Source of the DNA: Selaginella moellendorffii
Taxonomy: Eukaryota; Streptophyta; Lycopodiopsida; Selaginellales; Selaginellaceae
Reading direction: 5' to 3'
DNA length: 64,000 bases
Assembly (NCBI RefSeq): GCF_000143415.4
Contig: NW_003314296.1
Span: 1 to 64,000 of the forward strand
Shown here: piece after piece, positions 1 through 10,284 of the stretch
Layout: every line of letters begins with the position of its first letter
Numbering within the stretch: the stretch's first letter is position 1
Made by a program: the position numbers and the translations under genes
Notes under the pieces: generated by a model
What the model was told of the DNA's origin: nothing
The model's input: the letters and a program-made list of their open reading frames with translations, nothing else
Database searches by the model: none

Positions 1-194
1 AAAAAGAAAAGGAGGATAAAGAAAAAGAAAGAGGCAAGCAGCTGCAGAGCTGCTTTTATCTCGCGTTCAGAAACACTGATCTATGCCGTCTATTTGAAGT
101 TTTTGAATTTGAACCGTTAGATTATAAGCATATTCAGAAATAATATTCTAAAAATGGAATAAAAGATGCCGGATGCCATATGCCAATAGCACGT

Positions 195-380
195 TTAAAT
201 AAGGGAGTATGATGTATTTATAATTTATAAACATTCCTAAACACTTTTTAGCATATTCTAGTTTATTCTGAAAGTTGATATTTAATCTTGTGTTTATAAA
301 TTATAAACATGTTATAATCATAACCTTCCAATTGATCAATATAATTTATAAGTAATAAGCACTATTATTAAGCAAACCAA
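195..380 (+). repeat. MITE-like repeat, copy A (right end)
   Basis: This copy shares with copy B the order TTTATAATTTATAAAC, then TATTCTAGTTTATTCT-like sequence, then ATCTTGTGTTTATAAATTA. It ends in TTAAGCAAACCAA at 368-380, the same terminal motif as copy B. Its left end is not clear and appears truncated. Confidence 0.5.
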
Positions 381-424
381 GCTTTGCTGCATGCAATGCA
401 CAACAAATTTTTAATCTAGTTGAT

Positions 425-653
425 CAAATGGAATTTTATAATTTATTTATATATCAACCATTAAATAGTAGAATAAATTAGAATATACTAGGAACTGCTT
501 AGGAAAATTTATAATTTGTAGACGTGTTTATAAATTATAAATTCAAGATTAAATATAAATTAATAACAACTGTTAAATGGTAGAATATCCCAGAAAATTC
601 AAGTATATTCTAGATATATTCATTACCCCTACAAGTTTACTTAAGCAAACCAA
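425..653 (-). repeat. MITE-like repeat, inverted copy D
   Basis: Read on the minus strand, this starts with TTGGTTTGCTTAA (641-653). It continues through GAATATATCTAGAATATAC, a GGATATTCTACCATTTAA block and paired TTTATAATTTATAAAC motifs, in the same order as copies B and C. It lies in inverted orientation to copy A, about 45 bp away, so A and D could form a large hairpin. Confidence 0.5.
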
Positions 654-1295
654 AAATTCTGAAAAAATTGGCAACTATGTATAAGAGCTTAAATAAAGGT
701 GGCATAAAATTTCAAATTTCATATATATTCTTTTTTTAACCTTAAGTATACCAACCCCGTTTGGAGTGAATGCTGACTCGAACTGAGCACTCTGGATGCG
801 TGATCGCTTGGTCCATCAGGATGCAGTCGAAACGGGGTTGACATTTTAAAGACAGTTATCCCATAAATCATTAAATGCTTAAATGAATGTATTCTGTCAA
901 TTAACATTGTGAAGCATAATCGTATTTTCAACATAAGTTTGAGGGGTTCTTTGATGATTCTCAAAACGATTAATAAGTGCTATATGAGCTTCAGTAAGAA
1001 GTTGGATATTTATTAAAGTTTGACCTCTATAAGAGATAGCAAAATAGTGCTCTTCTTGAATATTGAGGAGATAAAGTAGTACTACTAGTAGAATTAGTAA
1101 ATGAATACTTTTTTTTAATGTTTTCCACACAATTATATTCTGATAAACATATGTAAAAAAAAGACTTGAATTAAAAATGCTATAAATCTAGTAATTTGAT
1201 AGATTTTAATTTTTAAATAAAAATAAAAATAAATCAAAATATCTAACTTTAAATTTGATGATAAATGTTTGGAAAGTTGAATTTGTTTCTTATTT

Positions 1296-1597
1296 TTGGT
1301 TTGGTTAAGCAAACCTATAGGGGATGGTAGTGAATATACTTAGAATATACTTTGATATTCCAGGATATTCTACCATCATTTAGATTAATCTTGTATTTAA
1401 CATATTTATAATTTATAAACTTTCTTAAACTTTCTATTATAAACTTTCTATTATATCCTTTTTATTCTATCATCTAATGATTGATATGCAATAAGATTAA
1501 TCTTGTGTTTATAAATTACAAACATGCTTATAATTATAAACTTTATTTGATGAATTGGATTAATAAGTAAGAATAACACTACTATTAAGCAAACCAA
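1296..1597 (+). repeat. MITE-like repeat, copy B (most complete)
   Basis: An element of about 302 bp bounded by an imperfect terminal inverted repeat: TTGGTTTGGTTAAGC on the left and TTAAGCAAACCAA on the right (1585-1597). The interior is AT-rich and has no coding frame. The layout matches copies A, C and D. It fits a short non-autonomous DNA transposon, but no target-site duplication was confirmed by eye. Confidence 0.55.
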
Positions 1598-2622
1598 GTG
1601 TTGACGCATAGCAATTTATTTATTTATTTATGTAAAAATTTTATTTATATACTTGTTGCCAACTTGCAAACTAGTCTAAAATAGTATAGATAATAATAAA
1701 AAATATAATATATCTACAATGGTGAGGGGCATGTTATGCTTCTGGGAAATTTTTATTGATGTTTGCATGGGCAATGAGAGTTGGGAGGCCATATTGCATC
1801 TGTCACTAGTTTGATAGTGTTGCAAATGACTTTGCCCAAGTAAACGAGAGCCAGATCACATGCTCCCCTTTTTTTCACTCTGGAGCAATCTTTACACTTA
1901 AAACCATGGTCACATGTAAACCAGATTGATTTATATATATATGCAATGTGCTTCTTCCAGCCTTGCTGTTGTGCAATGACAGCCTTGTGTAAGCTTGTAC
2001 ACGGAGTTTTGTATAAGTTAAATGCGATGTTGTGCTTGCATCCGTATTTTTACTTGGTAAGCTAAAGCGAGTAAGATTGAGGTAGACCAAGATACCTATA
2101 TAGTGGCGATTAGGAGATCGAGATCTAAAGAAAGAAGCATAGAAGGTTTCAATCTCTTTGCCTTGCCAACGAGGTAATCACGCGTTATCACGAGTTGAGG
2201 TTCTTACTGCCACAACACACGAAAACTCGAAATGTCTCGTGAGCTCTACACGTAAAAATTAGATTAATTACTAAGAAATTATTTGACCATATATTCTCCT
2301 CATATGTTCTACGTTTGTAAATCCTAGACTTGTCACGGGGTTCGCCTGAGGAGAAGCGGTGCTCTCGGGAAAGAAAACAGTGAAGCTGGCGGAGAGACGC
2401 GACACGGGGGACAAGAGTCACTGTGAAAATCTGTGAACAAAAGATTAAAAATCCCCTGCCGCTTCAATAAGGTTGAAAAAGAGACAATTTACCCCTTGAA
2501 TCTCGAGTTTTGAGGTGCGTACTGCGAAGAGAATCTCGCTGCTTTCTCGACGATTGTTAGTAGATTCTGTCAGTGTTGCTTTTGTCCAGACGCTTTGTCC
2601 GGAATGATCAGAGGTTTTAAAA

Positions 2623-2626
<4 letters not shown>

Positions 2627-2652
<26 letters not shown>
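2627..2652 (+). repeat. (TC)n microsatellite
   Basis: An uninterrupted TC dinucleotide run of about 26 bp, lying upstream of the coiled-coil gene. CT-rich tracts are common in plant 5' leaders, so this may be transcribed leader. Confidence 0.85.
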
Positions 2653-2653
<1 letters not shown>

Positions 2654-2763
2654 TCTATCCTTTTCGTTCTCTAATCGATCTTACTTCCAAACTTGCAAGT
2701 TTGTCCTCGATCTGCTCTAAAAGATTCCAAGTGTTTCTCTTATTTGCTTGAACCATACCTCGA

Positions 2764-4192
2764 GAGCTGCGTAAAATCCAGGCAGAACTTTCCACTCACA
2801 CGGCAAAGGCTTCCGAGCTCGAAGGAGTTGTGGAGAGCTCTCGTCAAATGCATGTGACACTTTAAGGGAGCGTCGAAGCTGCCGAGAGCAAATCGGCGCA
2901 TTACGAAGAGCTCGCCAACGTCTCCAACAAGAAGGTTGCGGAGCTGGGGGAGGAGATGTCGAGTTTACATTCGAAACTGGCATCTCTAGAGAAGGTTCTG
3001 GCAAGCCAGGAAGAAACTCTGAAGGCGGCTGTTGACACCGAGGCGGAGCTACGTCAACAGCTCAAGCTCGCAGAAGAAACTTCAGCAATGCACGAGGCAA
3101 CAGCGGGCGAACGAGAAAAGGTGGCCTCGGAAAGAGAGAAGGAGCTCTCGGCTGTGAACTCCAAGCTGACAGCTTTGAAAGAGACCTTGGCTGGCCAAGA
3201 GGAGACTCTCAAGTCGGCTTTCCAAGCCGAGGCAGAACTGCGAGGCAAGCTTTCGAGCGCAGAAGAAGCTACCGCAAAGCATCAGGCTGACGCAGGGGAG
3301 AGCCAGAGAGCCGCAGCGGAGAAGATCGCCGCTCTCGAGAGTACCATCGAGAAGCTGGCGGAGAAGCTGGCTAATACGGAGGAAGTGCTCGAGGCCACCA
3401 AACAAGAGGCTGCGAGATCCAAAGACGCTGAAAGTAAGAAGGTGCAAGAGCTCGAGAAGGAAGCCGAGGCTATGGCATCAAACTTTCAAGCAGAGCTCGC
3501 GAAGGTCCAAGGTGTGGCGAGCTCTCTGGAGGAAAAACTGGACGAAGCAGCTCGACTCATTTCTGAGCAGGAGAAGACGATCTCGCGAAGGCAGGAGAGC
3601 GAGGCCCAGCAGCGAGATGGCTACGCATCGGAGACCAAGTCGCTCCTCGCCAAGCTAAGCGCGATGAGCGAAGAGTTTTCCAAGGAAAAGCAGCTGCTGG
3701 ATAATGAGGTAACTCTTGCCTGGGCTTCTTCTTTCCTCCTAATACTTTGTGATGAACGCCAGATATCTAGTATCAAAGGCGAGAGAGAGGATCTTCGTAA
3801 GAAGCTGAGTGAGATCCACGTAAATGGAGCGTTTGCCAAGAAGTTGGAGACTCGTCCGGCGGAGCCAGCCGTTGAAGAAGTCGAGGTAAGGAACCACACT
3901 TCTACAATTTTCTCTCCTTCTTCCTCGCTTGCTGCTAAGACATGGATTTTCATCTTCGTCACAGACGAGAAGTATCTCCAGAGATTTTGATACCGGAGCT
4001 CTCAAAGCAATGCCGAGGAGGAGGAAAGGAGCGGCTCCTTCCGCGGGAGTTGTGGAGGAGGAGACGAGCAGTGGCAAGGACAAAGTGGTGGGAAAGCAGG
4101 GCAAGGCTTCCTCCGGGTTCCTGGGAGCAACCATTGTCGCGGTTTCTGTGAGCTCCTTCGTCGGCTTACTGGTGGACAGGAAACTATTTTGA
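2764..4192 (+). CDS. Tail-anchored coiled-coil protein, 5' part disrupted
   Basis: From the ATG at 2956, three exons (2956-3708, 3763-3885, 3965-4192) encode about 367 residues. Most of it is a long Ala/Glu/Lys/Leu coiled coil with imperfect internal repeats such as LASQEETLKAA and LAGQEETLKSA. The C-terminus has one hydrophobic segment (FLGATIVAVSVSSFVGLLV) followed by DRKLF, the pattern of a tail-anchored membrane protein. The same reading frame is clearly coding-like upstream (ELRKIQAELSTHTAK...) from about 2764, but a TAA at 2863-2865 interrupts it. Either the 5' part is decayed, or translation begins at 2956. The first intron (54 nt) is a multiple of three and contains no stop. The family was not identified; organelle-surface or nuclear-envelope coiled-coil proteins are possible analogues. 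Confidence 0.7.
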
Positions 4193-4364
4193 AAGAGAGA
4201 AAGAAAAAGTATATATTTTTTCTTATCCTTGCGGCTTTTCATATTCTAAATTATTTGACATAGAGATTGAAATATAATTCTCTTCTACTCATCAAACAAA
4301 TGAAAACTCCCTGGAAACCCTGGGATCCAACTATAAATTTTCTTTTGACAAAAATTTCCATGAA

Positions 4365-5126
4365 TCAGCAAGCCTGTATTTCTGGCAGGTCTGCCAGAAA
4401 TCCCTCAATATCAAGAAACACATCGTTGAATTCTTGAGGTTGTCCCCAGCAATTGGTTTGCACATCTCCACCTTCAACCCCACCAACAAACTCCTGACTA
4501 ACTTGATCAGCAAACACTCCATCGCCAAGCTCGCTAGCTTGAGCAAACACTTTTTGCACACAGTCACCAACAGGTCCTTGACCCAAGGCTGGCAGAAGCT
4601 CCCAACAACTGTTTTGATCAAAAGCCTCGTGAGATAAAGGTTGGGCACAATCACCCAGACCATGACCTTGCTCCCAATAAGTAGTTTGATCAAAACCCGC
4701 AACACAATCACCCATAACTTGAGATGATTCGCCTACAAATTCTTCCTGGACGACTGGAGTGATCTTGTCTCTTCCATGGCTCTTTAAAGTTCTCTTATTT
4801 CCACCAGTGGGCGATAGCGATACGTCCCTTACCTTGCCACCTTGTGTCCATTTTCCCTTGCACGACCTACAAGCGTAGCGCGGCTGGTCGCGCTTGCCAG
4901 TACTCTTCTCGTTGTTGTAGTAATCGAACCGCGTGTTGTAAGATTGGCACCTTGGGCACTGGTACACGTTGTCCGGCAGGTCGTGGTGCTCCCACACGCC
5001 GTACAAGTTTTGATCCCTCACCTCTTGGGCCGTGAGCTTGCAAGCCCTCTCGCTTCTCAGTCGACGCTTCTTTTTCAGCACCATGATACCATCGTCTTCT
5101 CTACTTCTCTTGCTTGCTCTCGCCAT
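4365..5126 (-). CDS. Divergent Dof-type zinc-finger transcription factor
   Basis: An intronless 253-residue protein. Residues about 50-105 form a Dof-like domain: CPRC, then an N-T-R-F-x-Y-Y-N-N stretch, QPRYAC, CRSC, WTQGGKVRDV. Dof proteins are plant-specific DNA-binding factors that recognise AAAG cores. The domain differs from the canonical one. The spacing between the second and third cysteines is 25 residues rather than 21, through an insert after YYNN, and the residue that is usually Cys in KFCYYNN is Asp. The N-terminus is strongly basic (VLKKKRRLRSERA, a likely nuclear signal), and the C-terminal half is acidic and Gln/Asn-rich, like an activation domain. A TATA box lies 30 bp upstream of the ATG, implying a very short leader. 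Whether it binds DNA normally is unknown. Confidence 0.8.
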   Translation of the reverse strand: MARASKRSREDDGIMVLKKKRRLRSERACKLTAQEVRDQNLYGVWEHHDLPDNVYQCPRCQSYNTRFDYYNNEKSTGKRDQPRYACRSCKGKWTQGGKVRDVSLSPTGGNKRTLKSHGRDKITPVVQEEFVGESSQVMGDCVAGFDQTTYWEQGHGLGDCAQPLSHEAFDQNSCWELLPALGQGPVGDCVQKVFAQASELGDGVFADQVSQEFVGGVEGGDVQTNCWGQPQEFNDVFLDIEGFLADLPEIQAC

Positions 5127-5155
5127 AGCTCGTATGACCCTAAAGGACTTGATCT

Positions 5156-5163
5156 TATTTATA
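5156..5163 (-). promoter_or_regulatory. TATA box of the Dof-like gene
   Basis: TATAAATA on the minus strand, about 30 bp upstream of the ATG at 5126. Confidence 0.45.
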
Positions 5164-5260
5164 TGTGCACTAAAGTAAAGGCTGGGTTAGCTTAAACAAC
5201 GTAGATTCCCACTAATCCTGTGCGGTTTAAGGTAAGAATATCGGTCCGGAGCGCTGAAAG

Positions 5261-5830
5261 ATGGAAGGTATGCAGCATCCACATCGCAGAGGGCAAGAAG
5301 GAAAGAGTCTGTTGATAAGCCATCGTAAAACGGCTGTATTCCAGGATGTACTTACTGGAGGACCTGACTCAGCGGCCATTAACACAGAGTGGGCACTCTC
5401 GGAGCTCATAAAATCCATCCTGCATGGCCAAAGCACAAGATGAGATCGATCTAATATTTGGCGGTAGAGAAGTAAACAAAGATGATCTTTCCAAACTAAA
5501 ATACCTCAAAGCCGTGGTCAAGGAGACATTCCGCTTGCATCCGCCGGCTTCTCTAATGGCTCCCCACGAATCACTCCAAGACTGCGAGGTAAACGGCTTC
5601 ACCATCCCTGCGAAAACAAGAGTGCTGATTAACATCTGGTCGATCGCTCGAGATCCAAGGTGGTGGGGTGAGTCTGCAGGGATTTTTAATCCTGAGAGGT
5701 ATGGGAAGCACTTTGAGCTTCTATGGATCCGGGAAAAGAATGTGTCCCGTGATGAACTTGGGACGGACAACGGTGGAAATCACTCTGGCTAGGCATTTAA
5801 GTGGGAGGTGAGCGTAGGTAACTCTACGGT
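5261..5830 (+). pseudogene. Cytochrome P450 fragment, C-terminal half (copy A)
   Basis: This matches the second half of copy B downstream. It has an I-helix region (DVLTGGPDSAAINTEWALSEL), an AQDEIDL...LKYLKAVVKETFRLHPP block containing the K-helix ExxR, and then NIWSIARDPRWWGES and NPERYGKH. The frame breaks between the I-helix part and the AQDEIDL block. The haem-binding loop is destroyed by a small deletion, so FGSGRR is lost although ATGTGTCCCG remains. There is no N-terminal half. It looks like the remnant of a tandem duplicate of a family A plant P450, similar in style to flavonoid or phenylpropanoid hydroxylases. Confidence 0.8.
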
Positions 5831-6025
5831 CTTTATCAAGGCTATGTGATTTTTCTTCGAGCGCGAAACAAATGAATGCCAGCCGTTGGTTCTAGGGCTC
5901 TTGGCAAAGGTCCATCGAACGGCTGCATTTCGCGCTTTTTTCTTCATCGAACTTTCCATGTGGCTTGTCACAATAATTTTTCCACCCATAATTGACACTG
6001 AGGTAGTAATGCTCTTCAGTAAAGC

Positions 6026-7473
6026 ATGGATATGATCACTGCAATCATCTTTTTTGGTATCTCTTCATTTTTGCTCACAAAGAAGAAATCTCCCACCAGG
6101 ACCAAATGGACTTCCACTTATTGGGCATTTGCATTTGCTAGGACCTCACTCTTACAAATCCCTGTCCAAACTCTCTGAAAGATTTGGTCCCATCATGAGT
6201 ATCAAACTTGGTGTAGTTCCAACCATTGTGGTGTCCTCCCCAGATGCAGCAAAAGCTTTTCTCTCCACTTATGACATCCATTTTCCATCAAGGCCAAAGA
6301 TCTCAGTTGCCGAGCATGTTTCCTATGTTTCATATGGTGACCATTGGAGGATGATGAGAATTGTAGCAAACTTGGAGCTCTTTTCTGCAAAGAGAGTGGA
6401 AGATTCAAGAGATCTAAGAGCGAGTAGAATTTCGAACCTTATTAATTCCATCGGCCGCAGTGGAGAGCTCCCGGTTGATATGGCTGCCAAACTGACTATG
6501 ATGAACATGAACTTATCCATGGCTTTCAACGAGAGATTTGAGGACTCACTGTTTGTGGAGCTGGTGTGAGAGGCAGTGGATTTTATGGGAGCTTTCGTCT
6601 TGGGCGATTATCTCCCCTTCTTGGGCTGGCTGGATTACCAAAACGCAGTTGGAGCCATGAAAGCAGCACACAAGCAACTGGACAAGGTGCTGCAAAGGAT
6701 CATTGATGAACACAAGTCAAAACTAAAGCCGGTGAGAAAAGGAGATGGCAAACCTCTCGACAAAGTTGACAATCAAGCTCCAGATCTGATCGACGTGATG
6801 CTGTCACTGGATGACTTTGACAACGATTGTCTGAAAGGCATGATCATGGTAACTTTTCAATAGTTTGGAAGCTAATGATCCATTTTAAAACGGGTGTGCC
6901 AGGACGTACTTGCCGGAGGAACTGACACAGCGGCTATCGCCATGGAGTGGGCACTCTCGGAGCTAATAAGAAATCAACCCTGCATGGCCAATGCACAAGA
7001 TGAGATCGATCTAATCGTTGGCGGCGGTAGAGACGTAAACGAAGACGATCTTTCCAAACTAAAATACCTCAAAGCCGTGGTCAAGGAGACCTTCCGCTTG
7101 CATCCGCCAGCTCCTCTAAGACTGCAAGGTAAACGGCTTCGCCATCCCTGCGAAAACAAGAAGGCTGATTACCATCTGGTCGATCGCTCGAGATCCAAGG
7201 TGGTGGGGTGAGTCTGCAGGGATTTTTAATCCTGAAGGTTTACGGAAGGCACAGTTGATGTGAAAGGGAAACACTGAGCTTCTACCATTTGGATCCGGGA
7301 GAAGAATGTGTCCCGGGATGAACTTGGGACCGAAAACGGTGGAAATCACCCTGGCTAGATTGATTCAGGCATTTAAGTGGGAGGTGAGCGAGGAGAACCT
7401 GGACATGGAGGATGCATTTGTCATAACTCTACGGAAGAAAGTACCTCTGAGAGCTCTCGCAACGCCAAGGTGA
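6026..7473 (+). pseudogene. Cytochrome P450 pseudogene, nearly full length (copy B)
   Basis: The ATG at 6026 opens a hydrophobic anchor (MDMITAIIFFGISSFLL). The frame then shifts by one base before the proline hinge LPPGPNGLPLIGHLHLLG. The following block is P450-like (RFGPIMSIKLG, SYGDHWRMMR) up to an in-frame TGA at 6567-6569, where LV*EAVDF suggests a former CGA arginine codon. The exon resumes as MGAFVLGDYLPFLGWLD... up to KGMIM. A 54-bp intron (6850-6903) precedes the I-helix DVLAGGTDTAAIAMEW. A deletion with frameshift after HPPAPL removes the segment that copy A still has. The haem loop FGSGRRMCPG is intact in another frame, and the C-terminus runs to about 7473. At least three lesions make this non-functional. 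Confidence 0.85.
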
Positions 7474-8100
7474 TGGTATGCAGCTTTTGTATGAAAAATT
7501 GTAAGAACGAAACTTTAAGCTCTTGGCTTTAAGTAACTCTTCCCAGTTGTATTCGGTTCAGATGGACATCTACAGAAGAAAAGAATAGAGGTTTTAGAAA
7601 AGTGTATGTCAATTGTTTTTTCTGATGTAAACACCTGAACTTCATCTTCTCAATGAATGAGGCGAGAGGCTCCCCCAGTCCTTGGCTCCGAGCTATAAAA
7701 ACAACCAACGTATTTATTTCAGCACACATGACGAACATATGACTTACATGCGATGAGCCTCTCTAGTTGTTGTTGCGCTCGTGTACAGTACAAGCGAATT
7801 CAAGCCCATCCACAGTGCGTAATCTGCAACACCGACAAAATACTGAGCGAAAGCGCAGGGCACATTCATCATGGCTGGCTCCCCCCAGGCAAGCAAGAGT
7901 AATTCAAACATGGAAGGGACCACTGAGCAAGCTAACCAAACGACACAAAGCAGTAAATTTCCACAAGCCAGAAAAAGAGTAAAATTTCAGCACAGCCAGC
8001 AAAAAGAAACCAGAAAAGTGGAATGCTTACCTCGGAGTAATTACCAATTTGGAGCACTCCTCTTGAGCCACCAGTCGCAAAGTAATCTCCTCCTTGGTCA
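7474..8100. other. Intergenic region upstream of CYP78A
   Basis: No supportable gene. The end nearest the CYP78A start holds its TATA box; nothing else was recognised. Confidence 0.5.
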
Positions 8101-8109
8101 CTATATAAG
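8101..8109 (+). promoter_or_regulatory. TATA box of the first CYP78A gene
   Basis: CTATATAAG, 79 bp before the ATG at 8188. The second CYP78A gene has a comparable box in a similar position. Confidence 0.5.
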
Positions 8110-8187
8110 ACCCATGCCGCGAGAGCTTTCATATCTCAGTCTCCTGCCTCGGGTTCTCTTCTTTCTCTCCAAGTGAGTGCTCTGATC

Positions 8188-9815
8188 ATGGAGTCGGCTT
8201 CTGGATTCGACTGGTGGATCCTCACTCTGCCTTTTTGCTCCCGGCATCTGTCTGCTGAAGCCAACGATCATGCATGGCGATTTGTCGCTGCTGTGGCCAT
8301 TTTTGTTCTAGCTGCTGTCTCGGCGATCCTGGCTTCCTGGTTTGTTCCTGGCGGCAATGCATGGGGAAGGACGCTGAAGAGGAAGCAGACGATCCCGGGA
8401 CCCCGAGGATGGCCAGTGCTTGGAGTCTTGACTGAGATGGGAGGCCAAGCTCACCGCAAGTTGGCCGCGCTTGCCGAGAAGCACCATGCAAAGGAGCTCA
8501 TGGCCTTCAGCCTGGGTAACACGAGGATGATCATCACCAGCAAGCCGGAAGTAGCACGAGAGCTGCTCAACAGTTCCGAGTTCGCGGACAGGCCCCTCAA
8601 GCAGTCGGCTCAGCAGCTCCTGTTTGGACGAGCAATCGGCTTCGCTCCCTATGGAGATTACTGGCGTAACCTGCGAAGGATTGCCTCCAACTATCTGTTT
8701 TCTCCACGCCAGATTGCTGCTCACGAACCATCTCGTCAGGCAGAGACAAGCAGGATGATCGAAGCCATGAGTACCTTTGCAGCAGACAACCACGGCCTTG
8801 TCCGAGTCCGGGACTTTCTCCAGCGAGCTTCGCTCAACAATATCATGCAGACGGTGTTCGGCAGGAGGTTCGAGGATGGCTCTGAAAATGCTGCTCAGCT
8901 TTCTGAGATGGTGAGGGAAGGATTCGAGCTGCTCGGTGCATTCAACTGGGCCGATCACTTGCCAGCTCTCAAGGCAGTCGATCCCCAGAACATCCTCCAG
9001 CGGTGTGCCGTTTTGGTTCCCCGCGTGACGAGCTTTGTGCAGAATATCATCGACGAGCATCGTCAGCTCGACAACAAAGCTGCTGGGCCGGACTTTGTTG
9101 ATGTGCTTCTCTCACTTGATGGCGAAGACAAGCTCAACGATTCCGACATGATCGCAGTCCTCTGGGTAAGAGTCTTCAATTCTCATTTTCGTTTGTGACT
9201 CACGTCTACGTGTCTTCACAGGAGATGATTTTCCGAGGCACTGACACCGTTGCTCTCCTCACCGAGTGGATTCTCGCGGAGCTCGTCCTCCATCCTGAAA
9301 TCCAGAGCAAGTTGCGTGAGGAGATCGCTAGCGTAGTTGGAGGAAAATCCGAAGTTGCCGAGTCCGACCTCCACAAGATGGTGTACCTCCAAGCCGTTGT
9401 AAAGGAGACTCTTCGGATGCATCCTCCGGGTCCCTTGCTCTCTTGGGCTCGGCTTGCGATTCACGACGTAACCTTGGCCGGTCACCACGTCCCTGCAGGC
9501 ACCACGGCCATGGTAAACATGTGGTCCATCACTCACGATCCATCCATCTGGTCCGAGCCTGAGAAATTCAGCCCGGAGAGATTTCTGGAGCAGGACGTCG
9601 ACGTGAAAGGAACTGACTTACGTCTCGCTCCATTCGGAGCTGGTCGCCGAGTGTGTCCCGGACGAGCTCTCGGCCTCGCTACTGTTCTTCTCTGGACGGC
9701 TCGGTTGGTTCACAAGTTTGAGTTCCAGGTCGACCCAGCCCATCCCGTTGATCTCACCGAAGTTCTCAAGCTGTCCAGCGAAATGGCTGCACCACTGGTG
9801 GTAAAAGTGAGATAG
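8188..9815 (+). CDS. CYP78A: Cytochrome P450, CYP78A subfamily (copy 1)
   Basis: Two exons (8188-9165, 9222-9815) separated by a 56-bp intron encode about 523 residues, full length for CYP78A. There is an N-terminal membrane anchor ([15 protein letters not shown]), the hinge [11 protein letters not shown], and the CYP78-like block [18 protein letters not shown]. The I-helix is [13 protein letters not shown], the K-helix KETLRMHPP and the haem loop [14 protein letters not shown]. The single intron immediately before the [10 protein letters not shown]-helix is in the family's usual place. CYP78A enzymes are ER-anchored monooxygenases that influence organ and seed size through a mobile signal; the substrate is not settled. 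The start is the ATG shared with the paralogue at 36199. The two proteins are nearly identical after the hinge. Confidence 0.95.
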
Positions 9816-10284
9816 TTAGTCTCAAGCAAAAAAATGTGGCAAAGATCTTTCATCAATAAGATAATTCTAGAGATTCTTTATACCTCTCGAGATAGCTCTA
9901 TAGATCCTAGAGCGCAAATCTGAAGCTAGGCGTGGTGAGTCTGAGAAGATTATGTGAAGAACGAAGAAATTACCTCCAAAGGAAGAATAGGGGAAACGAT
10001 GTCCTGGCATTTCCCTACCTCGATCTTTATGCGCTGCGGCGAATCAATCAGGCGCGCTGGAGGATAGATTTCCCCCAATCCATCGCAAACCATCGCAGGG
10101 CACCTGGGAGATTGCAGAGTACCAAAGGAATGGAGGACTGATCTCTTTGCCGCGCAACAACCAAGCGATCTGACACAAGAACCCTAAGTGACGCCACAAG
10201 GATTCGAACAGCTGACGTGATGGGCCAAAGCGTACGTTTGTCCCGTACGGATAAACCCAAGGGGGAAAAGCCCTAAATTCTAAA
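9816..10284. other. Intergenic between CYP78A and COX11
   Basis: No gene seen. It should contain the CYP78A 3' end and the COX11 promoter. Open frames here are short and give no recognisable protein. Confidence 0.5.

Larger units (their letters stand above)
1..2626. other. AT-rich intergenic spacer with MITE-like repeats
   Basis: No gene is supportable here. All open frames are short and low in complexity. The first 1.6 kb is dominated by copies of a repeat containing palindrome-like GTTTATAAATTATAAAC and its complement, annotated separately. The part from about 1.9 to 2.6 kb is less AT-rich and probably contains the promoter and leader of the downstream coiled-coil gene, but no TATA box or start can be fixed. 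Confidence 0.6.

Noticed and set aside
3739-4242. Minus-strand 167-codon frame
   Set aside because: Antisense to the coiled-coil gene's last exons and introns, without recognisable features.
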